Source of the DNA: Desulfocorpusculum sp964414345
GTDB lineage: Bacteria; Desulfobacterota; Desulfocorpusculales; Desulfocorpusculum
DNA length: 64,000 bases
Assembly (NCBI GenBank): GCA_964414345.1
Contig: CAYPWF010000002.1
Coordinates: 45,864 to 109,863, forward strand
Reading direction: 5' to 3'
Position numbers and translations under genes: made by a program. A model generated the notes under the pieces. The model was not told the DNA's origin, ran no database searches, and saw nothing but the letters and a program-made list of their open reading frames with translations. This document shows, one piece after another, positions 34,187 to 42,878 of this stretch (within the stretch, counting starts at the first letter, position 1; each line of letters begins with the position of its first letter).

Positions 34187-35419
34187 ATGGGAAAGAGCGT
34201 CAAGGGGCATCTGGGCAGGGCTGCTGTTTGGGGGATTTTACTGCTTCTCCTGGTGCTTGGGTGCCTGGGGATTGCCTATTGGTGGTTTTTCCTCAGGGAG
34301 CGGGTGAGCACAGATAACGCTTATGTGGTGGCCGACATTGCTCGGGTGAGCGCCAGGGTGCCCGGCAGGGTCCAGCGGGTAATGGTGGAAAATGACCAGC
34401 CTGTGGAGCAGGGGCAACTTCTGCTGGAGTTGGACCAAACCGATTACCGGGTGACCCTGGAAAAAGCAGAGGCCTTTCTGGCAAAAGTGGAGGCCGATGT
34501 TCAGGCGGCAGAGGCCCTCCTGAGCCTCACGGACAGGCAAACAGCCGCCCAGGTGGACGCAGCCCGAACGGTCCCTCCAGAGACCAGGGACAAGAGATCC
34601 GAGCTGATTCACCGGCTGCAGGAGCTGCAGAAGAAGCGCGAGGCCGCCCTGGCGGATTTCAAGGAGGCAGAGCGCGACAAGGAGAGGTTCGACAGCCTCT
34701 TCGCAGCTCAAGTTGTGGCACAGCGCCAAAGGGACCAGGTGCTCACAGCCTTTCAAAAGGCTCGTGCACAGTTAGAGGCGGTGGAGGCGGAGATGGCGGC
34801 GGTTAGGGCCTCCATCCAAGCCCTGGACAAGACCTGGAGCCGCGCCAGGGCCCAACTGGAAGCAGCAGAAAGCGACCGCTCCCAGGTAGAGGTTCAGGAG
34901 CATCGCCTGGCTTCCCTGCGAGCCCAATCAAGGGAGGCCAGGGCCGCTGTGGAGGCTGCCAGACTCAACCTCACTTACTGCTCTGTGAGGTCTCCCATCT
35001 CGGGCTACGTGGCCCAGAAAAACGTCCAGGTGGGGGAACAGGTTCAGACAGGCCAACCCCTCATGGCTGTTGTGCCTCTTCAGGAGGTTTACGTGGAGGC
35101 CAACTTCAAAGAGACTCAGCTCACGGATGTTAGGTTGGGTCAACCGGCCGAGATCCGGGCCGACATGTATCCTGGATACCTTTATAGGGGCCGGGTGGCC
35201 GGGATTCGATCTGGAACTGGAGCTGCTTTTTCGCTTCTTCCCCCGGAGAACGCCACTGGGAATTGGATCAAGGTAGTGCAGAGGATTCCTGTCAAAATCC
35301 TTCTGGATTCACCTCCACCCCCGGAGAGACCTTTGCGCGTAGGCATGTCTCTCAAGGTGACTTTGTACACCCACGAGAGGAGCGGGGGCCTCCTCGTGGG
35401 AACCTCACAAGGCTCATGA
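34187..35419 (+). CDS. EmrA/HlyD-type membrane fusion protein
   Basis: 410 aa periplasmic adaptor. One N-terminal transmembrane helix (about 13-36), TDNAYV typical of EmrA, biotinyl-lipoyl-like halves around a long coiled-coil hairpin (80-260), and the closing YCSVRSPISGYV...VGEQVQTGQPL region. It links the MFS pump encoded next to an outer-membrane channel. No TolC-type gene is in the window. ATGA overlap with the pump. Confidence 0.9.
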   Translation: MGKSVKGHLGRAAVWGILLLLLVLGCLGIAYWWFFLRERVSTDNAYVVADIARVSARVPGRVQRVMVENDQPVEQGQLLLELDQTDYRVTLEKAEAFLAKVEADVQAAEALLSLTDRQTAAQVDAARTVPPETRDKRSELIHRLQELQKKREAALADFKEAERDKERFDSLFAAQVVAQRQRDQVLTAFQKARAQLEAVEAEMAAVRASIQALDKTWSRARAQLEAAESDRSQVEVQEHRLASLRAQSREARAAVEAARLNLTYCSVRSPISGYVAQKNVQVGEQVQTGQPLMAVVPLQEVYVEANFKETQLTDVRLGQPAEIRADMYPGYLYRGRVAGIRSGTGAAFSLLPPENATGNWIKVVQRIPVKILLDSPPPPERPLRVGMSLKVTLYTHERSGGLLVGTSQGS

Positions 35420-37002
35420 GCCCCTTGGGGCCAGGCAGCCAAGTCTCTGTTGCAGAGAGCCAAGAAAAAACACCTAACAAATGGCTCGTGGCCCTCACCG
35501 TGATGCTGCCCGTGTTCATAGAGGTGATGGATGCAAGCGTTGTCAACGTATCCCTTCCTCATATCCAAGGCAGCTTGAACGCCGGGCTGGATGAGGTAAC
35601 CTGGGTGCTCACCTCCTATCTGGTCTCCAATGCCATAGTGATTCCCATAACCGGGTGGCTGGCAAGCGTTTTCGGCCGCAAACGATACCTGATTTTTTCT
35701 TTGAGCTTTTTCACACTAAGCTCCCTTGTGTGCGGAGGGGCCCCCAGCCTGGAGGTGCTCATAGCGGCTCGTGTGGTTCAGGGGTTGGCAGGAGGAGCCC
35801 TGCAACCCCTTTCCCAGGCCATTCTCTTGGAGACCTTCCCTCCTGCGGAACATGGAATGGCCATGGCAGTCTTTGGCATGGGGGTGGTCATGGCCCCCAT
35901 AACAGGCCCTGTGGTAGGGGGATGGATCACGGATCACTGGAGCTGGAGGGAGATATTCTATATAAACCTGCCTGTGGGAGTGCTGGCCGTGGCAATGGCA
36001 ATGTTGGTGATCCACGATCCTCCCTATCTGAGACGGGCCAGGCTTTATGTGGACAAATGGGGCCTGCTGCTGCTCTGTGTGGGTCTGGGCTGTCTCCAAA
36101 TAGTGCTGGACAAGGGAGAGAGGGAGGACTGGTTCGAATCCACCTGGATTGTGGGAATGAGTATTACGGCGGCTCTGGGCTTGCTGCTCTTCGTCATCGT
36201 GGAGCTTAGGGCCGAACACCCTGTGGTGAACCTGAAGGTGTTCAGGGACAGGAGCTTCTCTGCGGGCAACCTCATCATGTTTTTGGGTTTCTTCTCCCTT
36301 TTCGGGACCCTGGTGCTGCTGCCTTTGTACCTTCAGAAGCTCATGGGTTACACGGCCCTTTGGGCCGGGTTGGTTCTGGGTCCAGGGGGTCTGGCCAGCT
36401 TCATGGTCATGCCCCTGATTGGCACCCTCATGCGCAAGGGAGCGCCCCCCAGGCTTTTTCTTGGGGTTGGTCTATGCATATGCGCTGTGGCCATAAGACT
36501 CATGGCCGATTTCAACCTGCAGGCCGGGTTCTGGGAGCTCTCATGGCCCAGGGTGCTTTTGGGTCTTGGGATGGGGATGTTCTTCGTACCTCTTACCACC
36601 GCCACCTTTGCCCACATTCCCAAGCCCCAGATGGGCAACGCCACCGGGATCTTCAATCTGCTTCGAAACTTGGGCGGGAGCTTCGGGGTGGCCTTTGCCA
36701 CAACCACCCTCACCCAGAGGGCCCAGGTGCACCAAAGCTTCCTTGTGGAACACGTTACACCGTTTGATCCGGAGTTCCAGATTAAGTCAGCTCAGATCAG
36801 TGCATGGCTCCAGCTGCATCGTCCGGAGCTGGCCGATGCAACGGGCGTGCTTTCGGTCATATACCAAGAGGTGCTTCGCCAGGCTAGCATGCTGGCCTTC
36901 AACGATTCCTTCTGGGTGCTCTCCTGGGTAGCAGGAGGGCTTGTGCCTCTTGTACTGGTCTTCAAGGCACTAAGAAAGGAGAAACCGGCCCATGGGATGT
37001 AA
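35416..37002 (+). CDS. EmrB-type DHA2 family MFS drug efflux pump
   Basis: 528 aa with about 14 hydrophobic helices. It shows the DHA2 N-terminus (VMLPVFIEVMDASVVNVSLP), the motif-A loop GWLASVFGRKRYL, and the motif-C-like GMGVVMAPITGPVVGG. Proton-driven export of hydrophobic toxic compounds together with the EmrA-like adaptor. The start at 35416 overlaps the emrA-like stop (ATGA); the open frame extends upstream inside that gene. Confidence 0.9.
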   Translation: MSPLGPGSQVSVAESQEKTPNKWLVALTVMLPVFIEVMDASVVNVSLPHIQGSLNAGLDEVTWVLTSYLVSNAIVIPITGWLASVFGRKRYLIFSLSFFTLSSLVCGGAPSLEVLIAARVVQGLAGGALQPLSQAILLETFPPAEHGMAMAVFGMGVVMAPITGPVVGGWITDHWSWREIFYINLPVGVLAVAMAMLVIHDPPYLRRARLYVDKWGLLLLCVGLGCLQIVLDKGEREDWFESTWIVGMSITAALGLLLFVIVELRAEHPVVNLKVFRDRSFSAGNLIMFLGFFSLFGTLVLLPLYLQKLMGYTALWAGLVLGPGGLASFMVMPLIGTLMRKGAPPRLFLGVGLCICAVAIRLMADFNLQAGFWELSWPRVLLGLGMGMFFVPLTTATFAHIPKPQMGNATGIFNLLRNLGGSFGVAFATTTLTQRAQVHQSFLVEHVTPFDPEFQIKSAQISAWLQLHRPELADATGVLSVIYQEVLRQASMLAFNDSFWVLSWVAGGLVPLVLVFKALRKEKPAHGM

Positions 37003-37873
37003 GGCCCCATGGGAGAGATGGGCCCTTTGCAAGAGAATTCTGTTGTTAAGGGGAGTTGCTTGGGCTCGCCTTGTTCTTAGGGGCGGCTCCCTTGCCTGGG
37101 CTCTTGCCGTGATTTGGAGCCTGACACGCCCTTCTGTCCACGTTGAAGAGACCGTAGGTATAATGATCCTGGGTGGAGGAATTCTTTTCCTCCTGGGCAA
37201 GACTGTACAGGGATGGGAAAAGGCCATCCGAAGAGAGTGCCGATGCCTTTCCAAAGAACTTTTTCATGCAGGCCAAGTTTCGCACCCCCTCTGGAGTGCC
37301 AAGCTACTTGTATACTGCCTGTTGCAAGGTGATGCAAAGCGATTTGGGCGCTCCGATTTGCGCAAACGGGTCCAAAGATTTCTGGAGAGTTCTGTCCAGA
37401 TTCTTCAGGAAGGCGGTATGCACAGGCACTTATGGCTGAATGCAATCTCAGCCCTGCTTTGGACCTTGGAATCGGCAGGGGCTCACTGGGCCGGGAAAAG
37501 CACTTCCCAAAGGATCCAAGCAAGAGCCACAGACCTCTTCTTAGAATTCAGGGACGAGGAGATCCTGGATCTGCTTCTGGCATCCATAGTGGGGATTTCG
37601 GCTCTCTTTCGTTTCCACCTTTGGGTTTGGGGCATGCCGACCCAGGGCTTTGGCCGCGGGAGCATTTCTGTTCTTCGCAGGAGTTGGCTGCCTTTTTGCG
37701 CAATGGAGCCGACCGAGGTGACTTTCCCACCACCACTGCCCCGGGGGCTTAAAGAGACTTTAAGTAAAGACCCAGTTCTTGCAAACGGAAAGGAGCTCTG
37801 CCAGGCCTGGCTTACTTGGCTGGGCAAAGGGCAAGGTCTGCAGGAGTTGATGCAACGGATCAGCTCAAGGTGA
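36992..37873 (+). CDS. Unknown protein with two N-terminal membrane helices
   Basis: 293 aa, not recognised. Its start overlaps the pump gene by 11 nt. Two hydrophobic segments (about 25-45 and 55-70) precede an Arg/Leu-rich, mostly helical cytoplasmic-looking region. Repeated short RF-x and LW segments are visible but no catalytic motif. The stop overlaps the convergent protease gene by 9 nt. The overlap with emrB suggests it is part of the same transcript and may assist the pump. Confidence 0.55.
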   Translation: MGCKAPWERWALCKRILLLRGVAWARLVLRGGSLAWALAVIWSLTRPSVHVEETVGIMILGGGILFLLGKTVQGWEKAIRRECRCLSKELFHAGQVSHPLWSAKLLVYCLLQGDAKRFGRSDLRKRVQRFLESSVQILQEGGMHRHLWLNAISALLWTLESAGAHWAGKSTSQRIQARATDLFLEFRDEEILDLLLASIVGISALFRFHLWVWGMPTQGFGRGSISVLRRSWLPFCAMEPTEVTFPPPLPRGLKETLSKDPVLANGKELCQAWLTWLGKGQGLQELMQRISSR

Positions 37874-39379
37874 AGATATTATGGTGAAATTGGTTTGGGT
37901 CTCTCCTATCTGGTTTCGCAAGACCAGGAGATATTCCCCCTCATGGGTTTTGGGAGCTTTGAGAACCAAAGAACTCTGACCGGTTAGGGGATCCATTGAG
38001 TGGGAAAGGATATTGCATCTTTTCTGCCTTCCGCCTTCCTGCGGAATCAGAAGGACCTTTGGCTTTTTGGTTCCAAAAAACATCCCTTGAACGGTTACTT
38101 GTGAGCCCGGAGTTCCCTGCGCTGGGTCCAAAGACTCTATTTCAGGCTCCCTGAGCTGAAACTGTCCGACTGTGATGGGCGGAGTTCCTTGAGGGGAGCT
38201 TGGCTGAACCTTTACTGGATAGCTTCCAGGAGGAAGCTTGGGGCTCCAGAGGGCCTCAATGGCCGTGGGAGTGGATTGGAGTATTTGCAGAGACTTGTGG
38301 CGCACCTCTGCTGTCTTGGGATCTTGAAACTCTGTGTACACATTCGGAGTGTTTTTGCCGAATTCAGAGCCCAAAAGAGTTATCTGTGTGCCGACAGTTC
38401 CCTCAGGGGGGCTCACCGTGTAACTTACGATCTCGGCATAGTTGGCAGCATAGCCCACCTGAGAAGTATTGTATTTGATGAGCATGTAACCTGCTTTTCC
38501 CCACCCTGTGCCCCAACTGTTGCGCAGGATCCACACTCCATGGGTGGAACCATTCCAGTAATACTCATCATCCCATCCTACCAGCACTATGGCGTGATTG
38601 ACCCCTACGGAAGACTCGTCTTTGTCGAATACGCCGTCCCTGTACGCCTGGAAAGCAGGCCCCACAGCCACAGCGGCAGCCACTGGGCCATGCTGATAGA
38701 TAGCCTGCTTTATCTCTTCCACAGAAGGTGTGCCCCAGCCTCCCACGTACTTCCACTGGGCGAGGCGATATGCGTGGGGGTGAGGAGATCCGCAAGGCAG
38801 ATTCCTGGCAGCATACGGAAAGTTGGCCTCCAGCACTGCACCTGCTGTTGGTTCCCCAGGAGGGACTAGGTCCTCATGGTAATCATGGGCAAACCACCCC
38901 CCCGAGCAGCTCCAACCGTTCAGATTGCAGGAAACCAGGTATTGCTCCGAGAGGTCTTCAGTGAGGGCCATGCGGGTCTTGAGAAGGCCTTCCATCACAC
39001 CCACGGTGGCGAAAGCCCAGCAGGAGCCACAACCCCCTTGGTTTCTTACGGGTGGAAGACCGCCTTGTTCCCGCCAGTCGAATCGGCTCGGCAAAGAAGC
39101 TTTGGGCATGGGGCCTGAGAATCTGGCCTTTTCCTGCCAGTCCTTGGGTTCCATAAGACCACAGAGTTGCTCCAAAGGAAGATCCATGGCTGGATTGTAT
39201 CCCACCTGAAAGTTGAAACCCTTCTCCAATACTTCTTCTTCCAGCACCTGAAGCCTGGCCTTGACTTCCGGGAAATTGGTGGGAGTTTGTGCCCAGGTTG
39301 TGTTTCCCAAGAAGCCAAAAAATGTGATAACCAACAACAAGAGGCTTGTTCCTGGTCTTGTGAGTTTGGGCCTTGACAT
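37865..39379 (-). CDS. Secreted papain-family (C1A) cysteine protease with IPT/TIG domains
   Basis: 504 aa. Signal peptide (about 1-30, ending WAQ), a short pro-region (35-90), then a C1A catalytic domain: Gln114 and Cys120 in NQGGCGSCWAF, His262 in VNHAIVLVGWDD, Asn287 in LRNSWGTGWG. All catalytic residues are present. Two IPT/TIG immunoglobulin-like domains follow (about 320-400 and 415-500; SYTVSPPEGTVGTQITLLGS and SLDPAQGTPGSQVTVQG read in part). ATG 39379 is chosen because it begins the signal peptide; the frame extends to 39553 without one. Papain-like enzymes are uncommon in bacteria; it may act on host or cell-surface proteins. Confidence 0.88.
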   Translation of the reverse strand: MSRPKLTRPGTSLLLLVITFFGFLGNTTWAQTPTNFPEVKARLQVLEEEVLEKGFNFQVGYNPAMDLPLEQLCGLMEPKDWQEKARFSGPMPKASLPSRFDWREQGGLPPVRNQGGCGSCWAFATVGVMEGLLKTRMALTEDLSEQYLVSCNLNGWSCSGGWFAHDYHEDLVPPGEPTAGAVLEANFPYAARNLPCGSPHPHAYRLAQWKYVGGWGTPSVEEIKQAIYQHGPVAAAVAVGPAFQAYRDGVFDKDESSVGVNHAIVLVGWDDEYYWNGSTHGVWILRNSWGTGWGKAGYMLIKYNTSQVGYAANYAEIVSYTVSPPEGTVGTQITLLGSEFGKNTPNVYTEFQDPKTAEVRHKSLQILQSTPTAIEALWSPKLPPGSYPVKVQPSSPQGTPPITVGQFQLREPEIESLDPAQGTPGSQVTVQGMFFGTKKPKVLLIPQEGGRQKRCNILSHSMDPLTGQSSLVLKAPKTHEGEYLLVLRNQIGETQTNFTIISSP

Positions 39380-39432
39380 CTTCCAAATTCCTCTCACGGT
39401 TACGATGGTGTAGTCATTGATTACCTTTTGGT

Positions 39433-39446
39433 ATTTGAGCTCAAAT
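39433..39446. promoter_or_regulatory. 14-bp palindrome upstream of the protease
   Basis: ATTTGAG followed directly by CTCAAAT. Perfect dyad, in position for an operator of the protease gene. The binding protein is unknown. Confidence 0.35.
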
Positions 39447-39783
39447 AGGTTCCTCCCCTCTTGGGGCCTTAAGCAATCTATGGGGTGGGTTTCATGCCCC
39501 GGGCCAACCCACCCAGGCAATCTGCCTTTATGCAAGGAATATGCCTTACTCAAGAAGATCTATTACACCCATGATATCCTTAAGTTGGCACGGATAATCT
39601 ATTGCTCCTGGATCATGGGGGCGTGCAATGCAGAGTTGCCCTGAACTGTCAGGCGGAGAAGCCTTTTTTGTCACTGCTCTGGTTGCTTGTAGTACAGGGG
39701 GGGCGTGCACTATGATGGGTTCATTTCTGGTTCCATCATCCGGCGCTGGGGTTAAAAGCTCCGACTCCCCCATTTTTAGCCGT

Positions 39784-39803
39784 CTTCGGGTTCAGACCCG
39801 AAG
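39784..39803. other. Hairpin in the leader of the DUF6125-like gene
   Basis: 8-bp stem CTTCGGGT / ACCCGAAG with loop TCAG. On the plus strand it is followed by CC and a run of A, so it is not an intrinsic terminator in that direction; on the minus strand the T-run comes before the stem. Confidence 0.4.
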
Positions 39804-39907
39804 CCAAAAAAACTTAAAAGGGAGGCTTACCCGGCAATTAGTTTGTCTCGGGGCAGAAGTTATTCTGTAGGTTCCAATTAAAGTAAGGAGGGCTAGGAGG
39901 TTCTACC

Positions 39908-40465
39908 ATGAGGACAGATCCTTTGGATTGCATGTCACGGGAAGAGCTGAGGCGATATCTGGATTTTCTTCTATGGCATTACAGGGTGGTTGACGCCTTT
40001 TGGTTCCTTTATGTAGAGGATAAGTACACAAGGGCAGAAGCCGAATATTTGAACGAAAGGGTGTGGGCCAGGGTAGCCGGATTGGCTGCCAGAAGGCTAA
40101 AGGAAATTTTCAATATCCAAGGGGGAGGCCTAGATGGTTTTGTGAGAGCTTTAGAGCTTTTTCCTTGGTGCATCCTCATCGGGTATCAGATCCAAACATC
40201 CCAAGACCAAGTAGAGGTAACAGTGCCTTCCTGTGCGAGTCAGGAGGCACGAATTCGAAGGGGTCTGGGGGAATATAACTGCAAGGAAATGCACAAGGGG
40301 GAGTTCTTGGAATTCGCCAAAGAGCTTGATCCCCGAATCCAGGTGGAGTGTCTTTTCGCCCCTCCTGATCCTCACCCGCCTGGGATGTTTTGTAAGTGGC
40401 GCTTCTACCTTGGAAAGGAGAATACCTCTATCCAAGATGAGCTGACCCCAAGCCAGCCTGTTTAA
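39908..40465 (+). CDS. Conserved protein, DUF6125-like
   Basis: 185 aa, soluble. It has the features I associate with DUF6125-type proteins: an N-terminal helical region (ELRRYLDFLLWHYRVVDAFWFL), a GEYNCKEMHKGEFLEFAKELDPRI segment (read in part) and the C-terminal CLFAPPDP...FCKWRFYL with conserved cysteines. Biochemical role unknown. TAGGAGG lies 7 nt before the ATG. It stands alone between two intergenic elements, with dispersed repeat copy B directly after its stop. Confidence 0.65.
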   Translation: MRTDPLDCMSREELRRYLDFLLWHYRVVDAFWFLYVEDKYTRAEAEYLNERVWARVAGLAARRLKEIFNIQGGGLDGFVRALELFPWCILIGYQIQTSQDQVEVTVPSCASQEARIRRGLGEYNCKEMHKGEFLEFAKELDPRIQVECLFAPPDPHPPGMFCKWRFYLGKENTSIQDELTPSQPV

Positions 40466-40497
40466 CCTATCCCGCATTATTCAGGATCACTAGCCAG

Positions 40498-40673
40498 CAT
40501 TATTGACGATGAGTGGATAATGCGGGCTATCTTGATTAGATGCTTGGGTAAACTGGTATCTAGTCAAAATTACCCTGGTTTTCGGTTTCAGACTTGGAGC
40601 TAGGTTGAGTCTAAATATGCCATGGCCTACTGGGGATTTGGGGGCCTGGCCCCCAAAATCACTGGCTTTGAAG
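40498..40673 (+). repeat. Dispersed intergenic repeat, copy B
   Basis: About 176 bp, same order of blocks as copies A and C: GTGGATAATGCGGG, ACCCTG, TTCGGTTTCAGA, AATATGCCA, GGCTTTGAAG. At its left side CCCGCATTAT (40471-40480) and ATAATGCGGG (40517-40526) form a perfect 10-bp inverted repeat with a 36-nt spacer. Confidence 0.75.
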
Positions 40674-40733
40674 AATTCTCCCAGGCTGGACAAGATGTGG
40701 GTATTTTCAGATTTCCGAGGATCCCCCTGGACC

Positions 40734-41069
40734 TCACACATCGTACCCGGCCTTCTTGTAGTTTTCCATAGCTCTTTCTTTGAGGTGAGCCTTTTCGGGT
40801 TTCTCGCTTACTTTGTCGGCCAGCTCTGCTGCATGGCTCCACATCCCCTTCCTTTCGTAATCCGCTATCTCACGCTCCACCTGATCCTTGCCTGCAGCAG
40901 TCCCGGGGATAGAGACCCTGAACACAGAGAGCTTTCTTCTTACAGGCCCTCCGCATGATGGACAGGAACCAATGGGCTCTTCTGTGACGGATTGCACGAG
41001 TTCGAAGGACCTGCAGCACAGGCGGCACCCCCTGCCGGGCTCCACGGTCTCGTACTCGTAAATTGGCAT
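40734..41069 (-). CDS. FmdB-type zinc-ribbon protein
   Basis: 111 aa. MPIYEYE...C-x2-C...C-x2-C (CRLC, CPSCGG) is the FmdB zinc ribbon, a putative regulatory or RNA/DNA-binding module. The C-terminal half is charged and helical (EREIADYERKGMWSHAAELA). ATG 41069 has GGAGG 8 nt upstream; the GTG three codons earlier lies in that site. Function unknown. Confidence 0.75.
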   Translation of the reverse strand: MPIYEYETVEPGRGCRLCCRSFELVQSVTEEPIGSCPSCGGPVRRKLSVFRVSIPGTAAGKDQVEREIADYERKGMWSHAAELADKVSEKPEKAHLKERAMENYKKAGYDV

Positions 41070-41111
41070 CTGGTCCACCTCCTAAGTTTGGAATTCTTTA
41101 GAGGCAAGCCA

Positions 41112-41154
41112 TCACAGGGTGATCCCGTTTCAGAGAGATGCCCTCACCCTGTGA
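41112..41154. other. Large hairpin 1 of a double-hairpin element
   Basis: Perfect 11-bp inverted repeat TCACAGGGTGA (41112-41122) / TCACCCTGTGA (41144-41154) with a 21-nt loop, upstream of the FmdB-like gene. Confidence 0.55.
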
Positions 41155-41190
41155 GCGACTAGGGTTGAGCACAGCGAACCTTAGTGTCGC
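41155..41190. other. Hairpin 2 of a double-hairpin element
   Basis: Directly abuts hairpin 1. Stem GCGAC / GTCGC (41155-41159 / 41186-41190), then a 2-nt bulge and a further 7 pairs (TAGGGTT / AACCTTA). On the plus strand TTTT follows, as in an intrinsic terminator, although no plus-strand gene is close upstream. Confidence 0.45.
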
Positions 41191-41322
41191 TTTTAGTCAG
41201 ATCCAGGCAATTAATTTGGCTGATGAAGAGCCCAACCCATCAGGCCTCTGCCTTTAGCACCTAACCCACCCCAAAACAGAGCCGGCTTTCCCCAAACCCA
41301 CTTCACAGACCCCCCTCAGCAC

Positions 41323-42453
41323 TCATTTTAGCCTGGCCCTGGCCCTCTGAAGGGCAGCCCATAGCCCCCTTTCTCCTTGAGAAAGCCCGGTCATACCTTG
41401 CTCCACCATCCAGCACAAGGTATCTTTCATCACCTCTATAGAATCCAGGGCCTCTCCTTTCCAGACCCTTTCCTCCTCAGACTCCTCAGGTAGCTGAAGG
41501 GCTTCCATCTCATGGCGGTCCAGCTCGTCCAAGACTTCATGGATGTCTTCCCATTTGTGAGCCAACCATTCCCTTACCCTTTGAAGCTGGAACTCTATTA
41601 GATCCTCCTCCACTTCCTGGCAAAGAGGTATGCCTGTAGGGCTTCGAAATACCTGCCCGCAATCAGGACAGACGTTTTCCCTTCCCCTGGCTAGGGCCCT
41701 ATTTCTGAGCTCTTCCAGAGAGACGGCCTGGGCCTGCAGATCAGGCCTAAGCAAATTGCGGTTATCCCAAAGCATTATAAGCACATCCGGCCAGGAGCGG
41801 TGCACCTTGAGGTCTTGTCGAGGTTGCCTGCGGTAGCGCAGTCGCCAGTCTTTAAAAGGCACGCTCCAGGGAGAACGGCCCCCCAAAATACCTGCTATGG
41901 TCTCCTCAAAAAGGGCTCTTTTCCAGGGCTCTGCCTGCAAGTATGCTCTGTAAATGATTTCCTCATCACCCGGCTGAGCCTTTTCAGCCAAAGCTCTGGC
42001 AACCACGAAGTCCAGCTCTGGGTCCTCCTCTAGGGCATCCAGCAGCACTTCCCGGGCCTCTCTTGCGCCCATCCCCGACAAAGCCGCATATAGGAGAATC
42101 CTTACTCTGGGCCCAGGCTTCTCTCCCAAGAGCCTTGCCACTGGCTCCAGGGCCGGTTCCCCTATCTTGGCCAGCCCTTCTGCTGCTGCAATTGGAACCT
42201 CAAGTCCCTGAGCCTCCTGTATTAATCTCAGAAGCAAAGGTATCCCCCCAGGGTCCCTAAGCTCCCCAAGTATCACTGTGGCCCAAAGCAGGTCCTTCTC
42301 ACGGTTCTGCTCTGCCAGGGTATTCTCCAAAAAAACCACCACAGGCTCTAGAGCTTTAGGGCCAAAAGCCAGGAGTTCTTCCATGTCCCTAACCGGCACC
42401 CCCCAGCTGGTGGATGCCATCAATTCCAAGAGTTGCTCCTGAAAAAGCTGCAT
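41323..42453 (-). CDS. HEAT-repeat protein with a zinc-binding pair and acidic helical tail
   Basis: 376 aa. Residues 15-190 hold HEAT-like repeats (ATVILGELRDPGGIPLLLRL, AAAEGLAKIGEPALEPVARLL). A C-x2-C (CPDCGQVF, about 270) suggests half of a zinc site, perhaps completed by the nearby PLCQE cysteine. The C-terminus is helical and charged. Probably a protein-interaction scaffold. ATG 42453 has AGGAGG 5 nt upstream, better than the frame start at 42480. Confidence 0.7.
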   Translation of the reverse strand: MQLFQEQLLELMASTSWGVPVRDMEELLAFGPKALEPVVVFLENTLAEQNREKDLLWATVILGELRDPGGIPLLLRLIQEAQGLEVPIAAAEGLAKIGEPALEPVARLLGEKPGPRVRILLYAALSGMGAREAREVLLDALEEDPELDFVVARALAEKAQPGDEEIIYRAYLQAEPWKRALFEETIAGILGGRSPWSVPFKDWRLRYRRQPRQDLKVHRSWPDVLIMLWDNRNLLRPDLQAQAVSLEELRNRALARGRENVCPDCGQVFRSPTGIPLCQEVEEDLIEFQLQRVREWLAHKWEDIHEVLDELDRHEMEALQLPEESEEERVWKGEALDSIEVMKDTLCWMVEQGMTGLSQGERGLWAALQRARARLK

Positions 42454-42878
42454 ACTTGCCTCCTGGATAAAAGTTATCATATTTTGAGTTGTCTTTTCAT
42501 CCCCCCAGGGAGCTAGCCCTAATTATTCAGGATAAGTGGAAAATGCGGGCTATATTATCGAGATATTTAAACAAACCGGTGTATACTCAAAAGCACCCTG
42601 ATTTTCTGTTTCAGAGTTGGTACCGGTTAAAGTGGGAATATGCCAAAGCTCAACTGGGGCTTGGGCCCCCCAAAGTCACAAGCTTTGGAGAATAATCCGG
42701 GTAACAATCAATGACTTTCAGCCTGCAGCAAAGCAGGTTGGGGGGAGCGTCAAAAAGCGGTCTTGGCCGAGCACACAGATCTAGTTTAGGAGCTCTGCCT
42801 TGTAAGGCTCCTTAGAGCCGCAACCCGGTTTGTTTCAGAAATGTGGGCATACAAGTCAGGAGCTTTCAGGAGAAGAGC
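42454..42878. other. 425-bp gap with repeat copy C
   Basis: No gene. After repeat copy C it contains two small hairpins, CCTGC-agcaaa-GCAGG (near 42722-42737) and GCCTT-gt-AAGGC (near 42799-42810). The rest is unremarkable. Confidence 0.4.
42521..42690 (+). repeat. Dispersed intergenic repeat, copy C
   Basis: About 170 bp with the same order of blocks as A and B: GTGGAAAATGCGGG, ACCCTG, TTCTGTTTCAGA, GGAATATGCCAAAG, AGCTTTGGAG. It is followed by AATAATCCGGGTAAC, nearly repeated at about 61879-61894. Confidence 0.75.

Larger units (their letters stand above)
39380..39907. other. 528-bp gap without a convincing gene
   Basis: Lies between the divergent protease (minus) and a conserved small gene (plus). 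It holds a perfect 14-bp palindrome ATTTGAG/CTCAAAT at 39433-39446, 53 nt before the protease ATG, and a hairpin with arms CTTCGGGT (39784-39791) and ACCCGAAG (39796-39803) in the leader of the next gene. Short ORFs here lack ribosome sites and known motifs. Confidence 0.4.

Noticed and set aside
36132..36146. GGTTCGAATCC, a tRNA T-arm-like sequence
   Set aside because: It lies inside the pump coding sequence and no acceptor or anticodon stem can be formed around it.
39586..39606. TGGCACG followed by TTGCT, like a sigma-54 promoter
   Set aside because: The GG and GC are 15 nt apart instead of 10, and no gene starts at a suitable distance.
39546..39773. 75-codon minus-strand ORF in the protease upstream gap
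   Set aside because: No ribosome binding site before the ATG, no recognisable motif, and composition unlike neighbouring genes.
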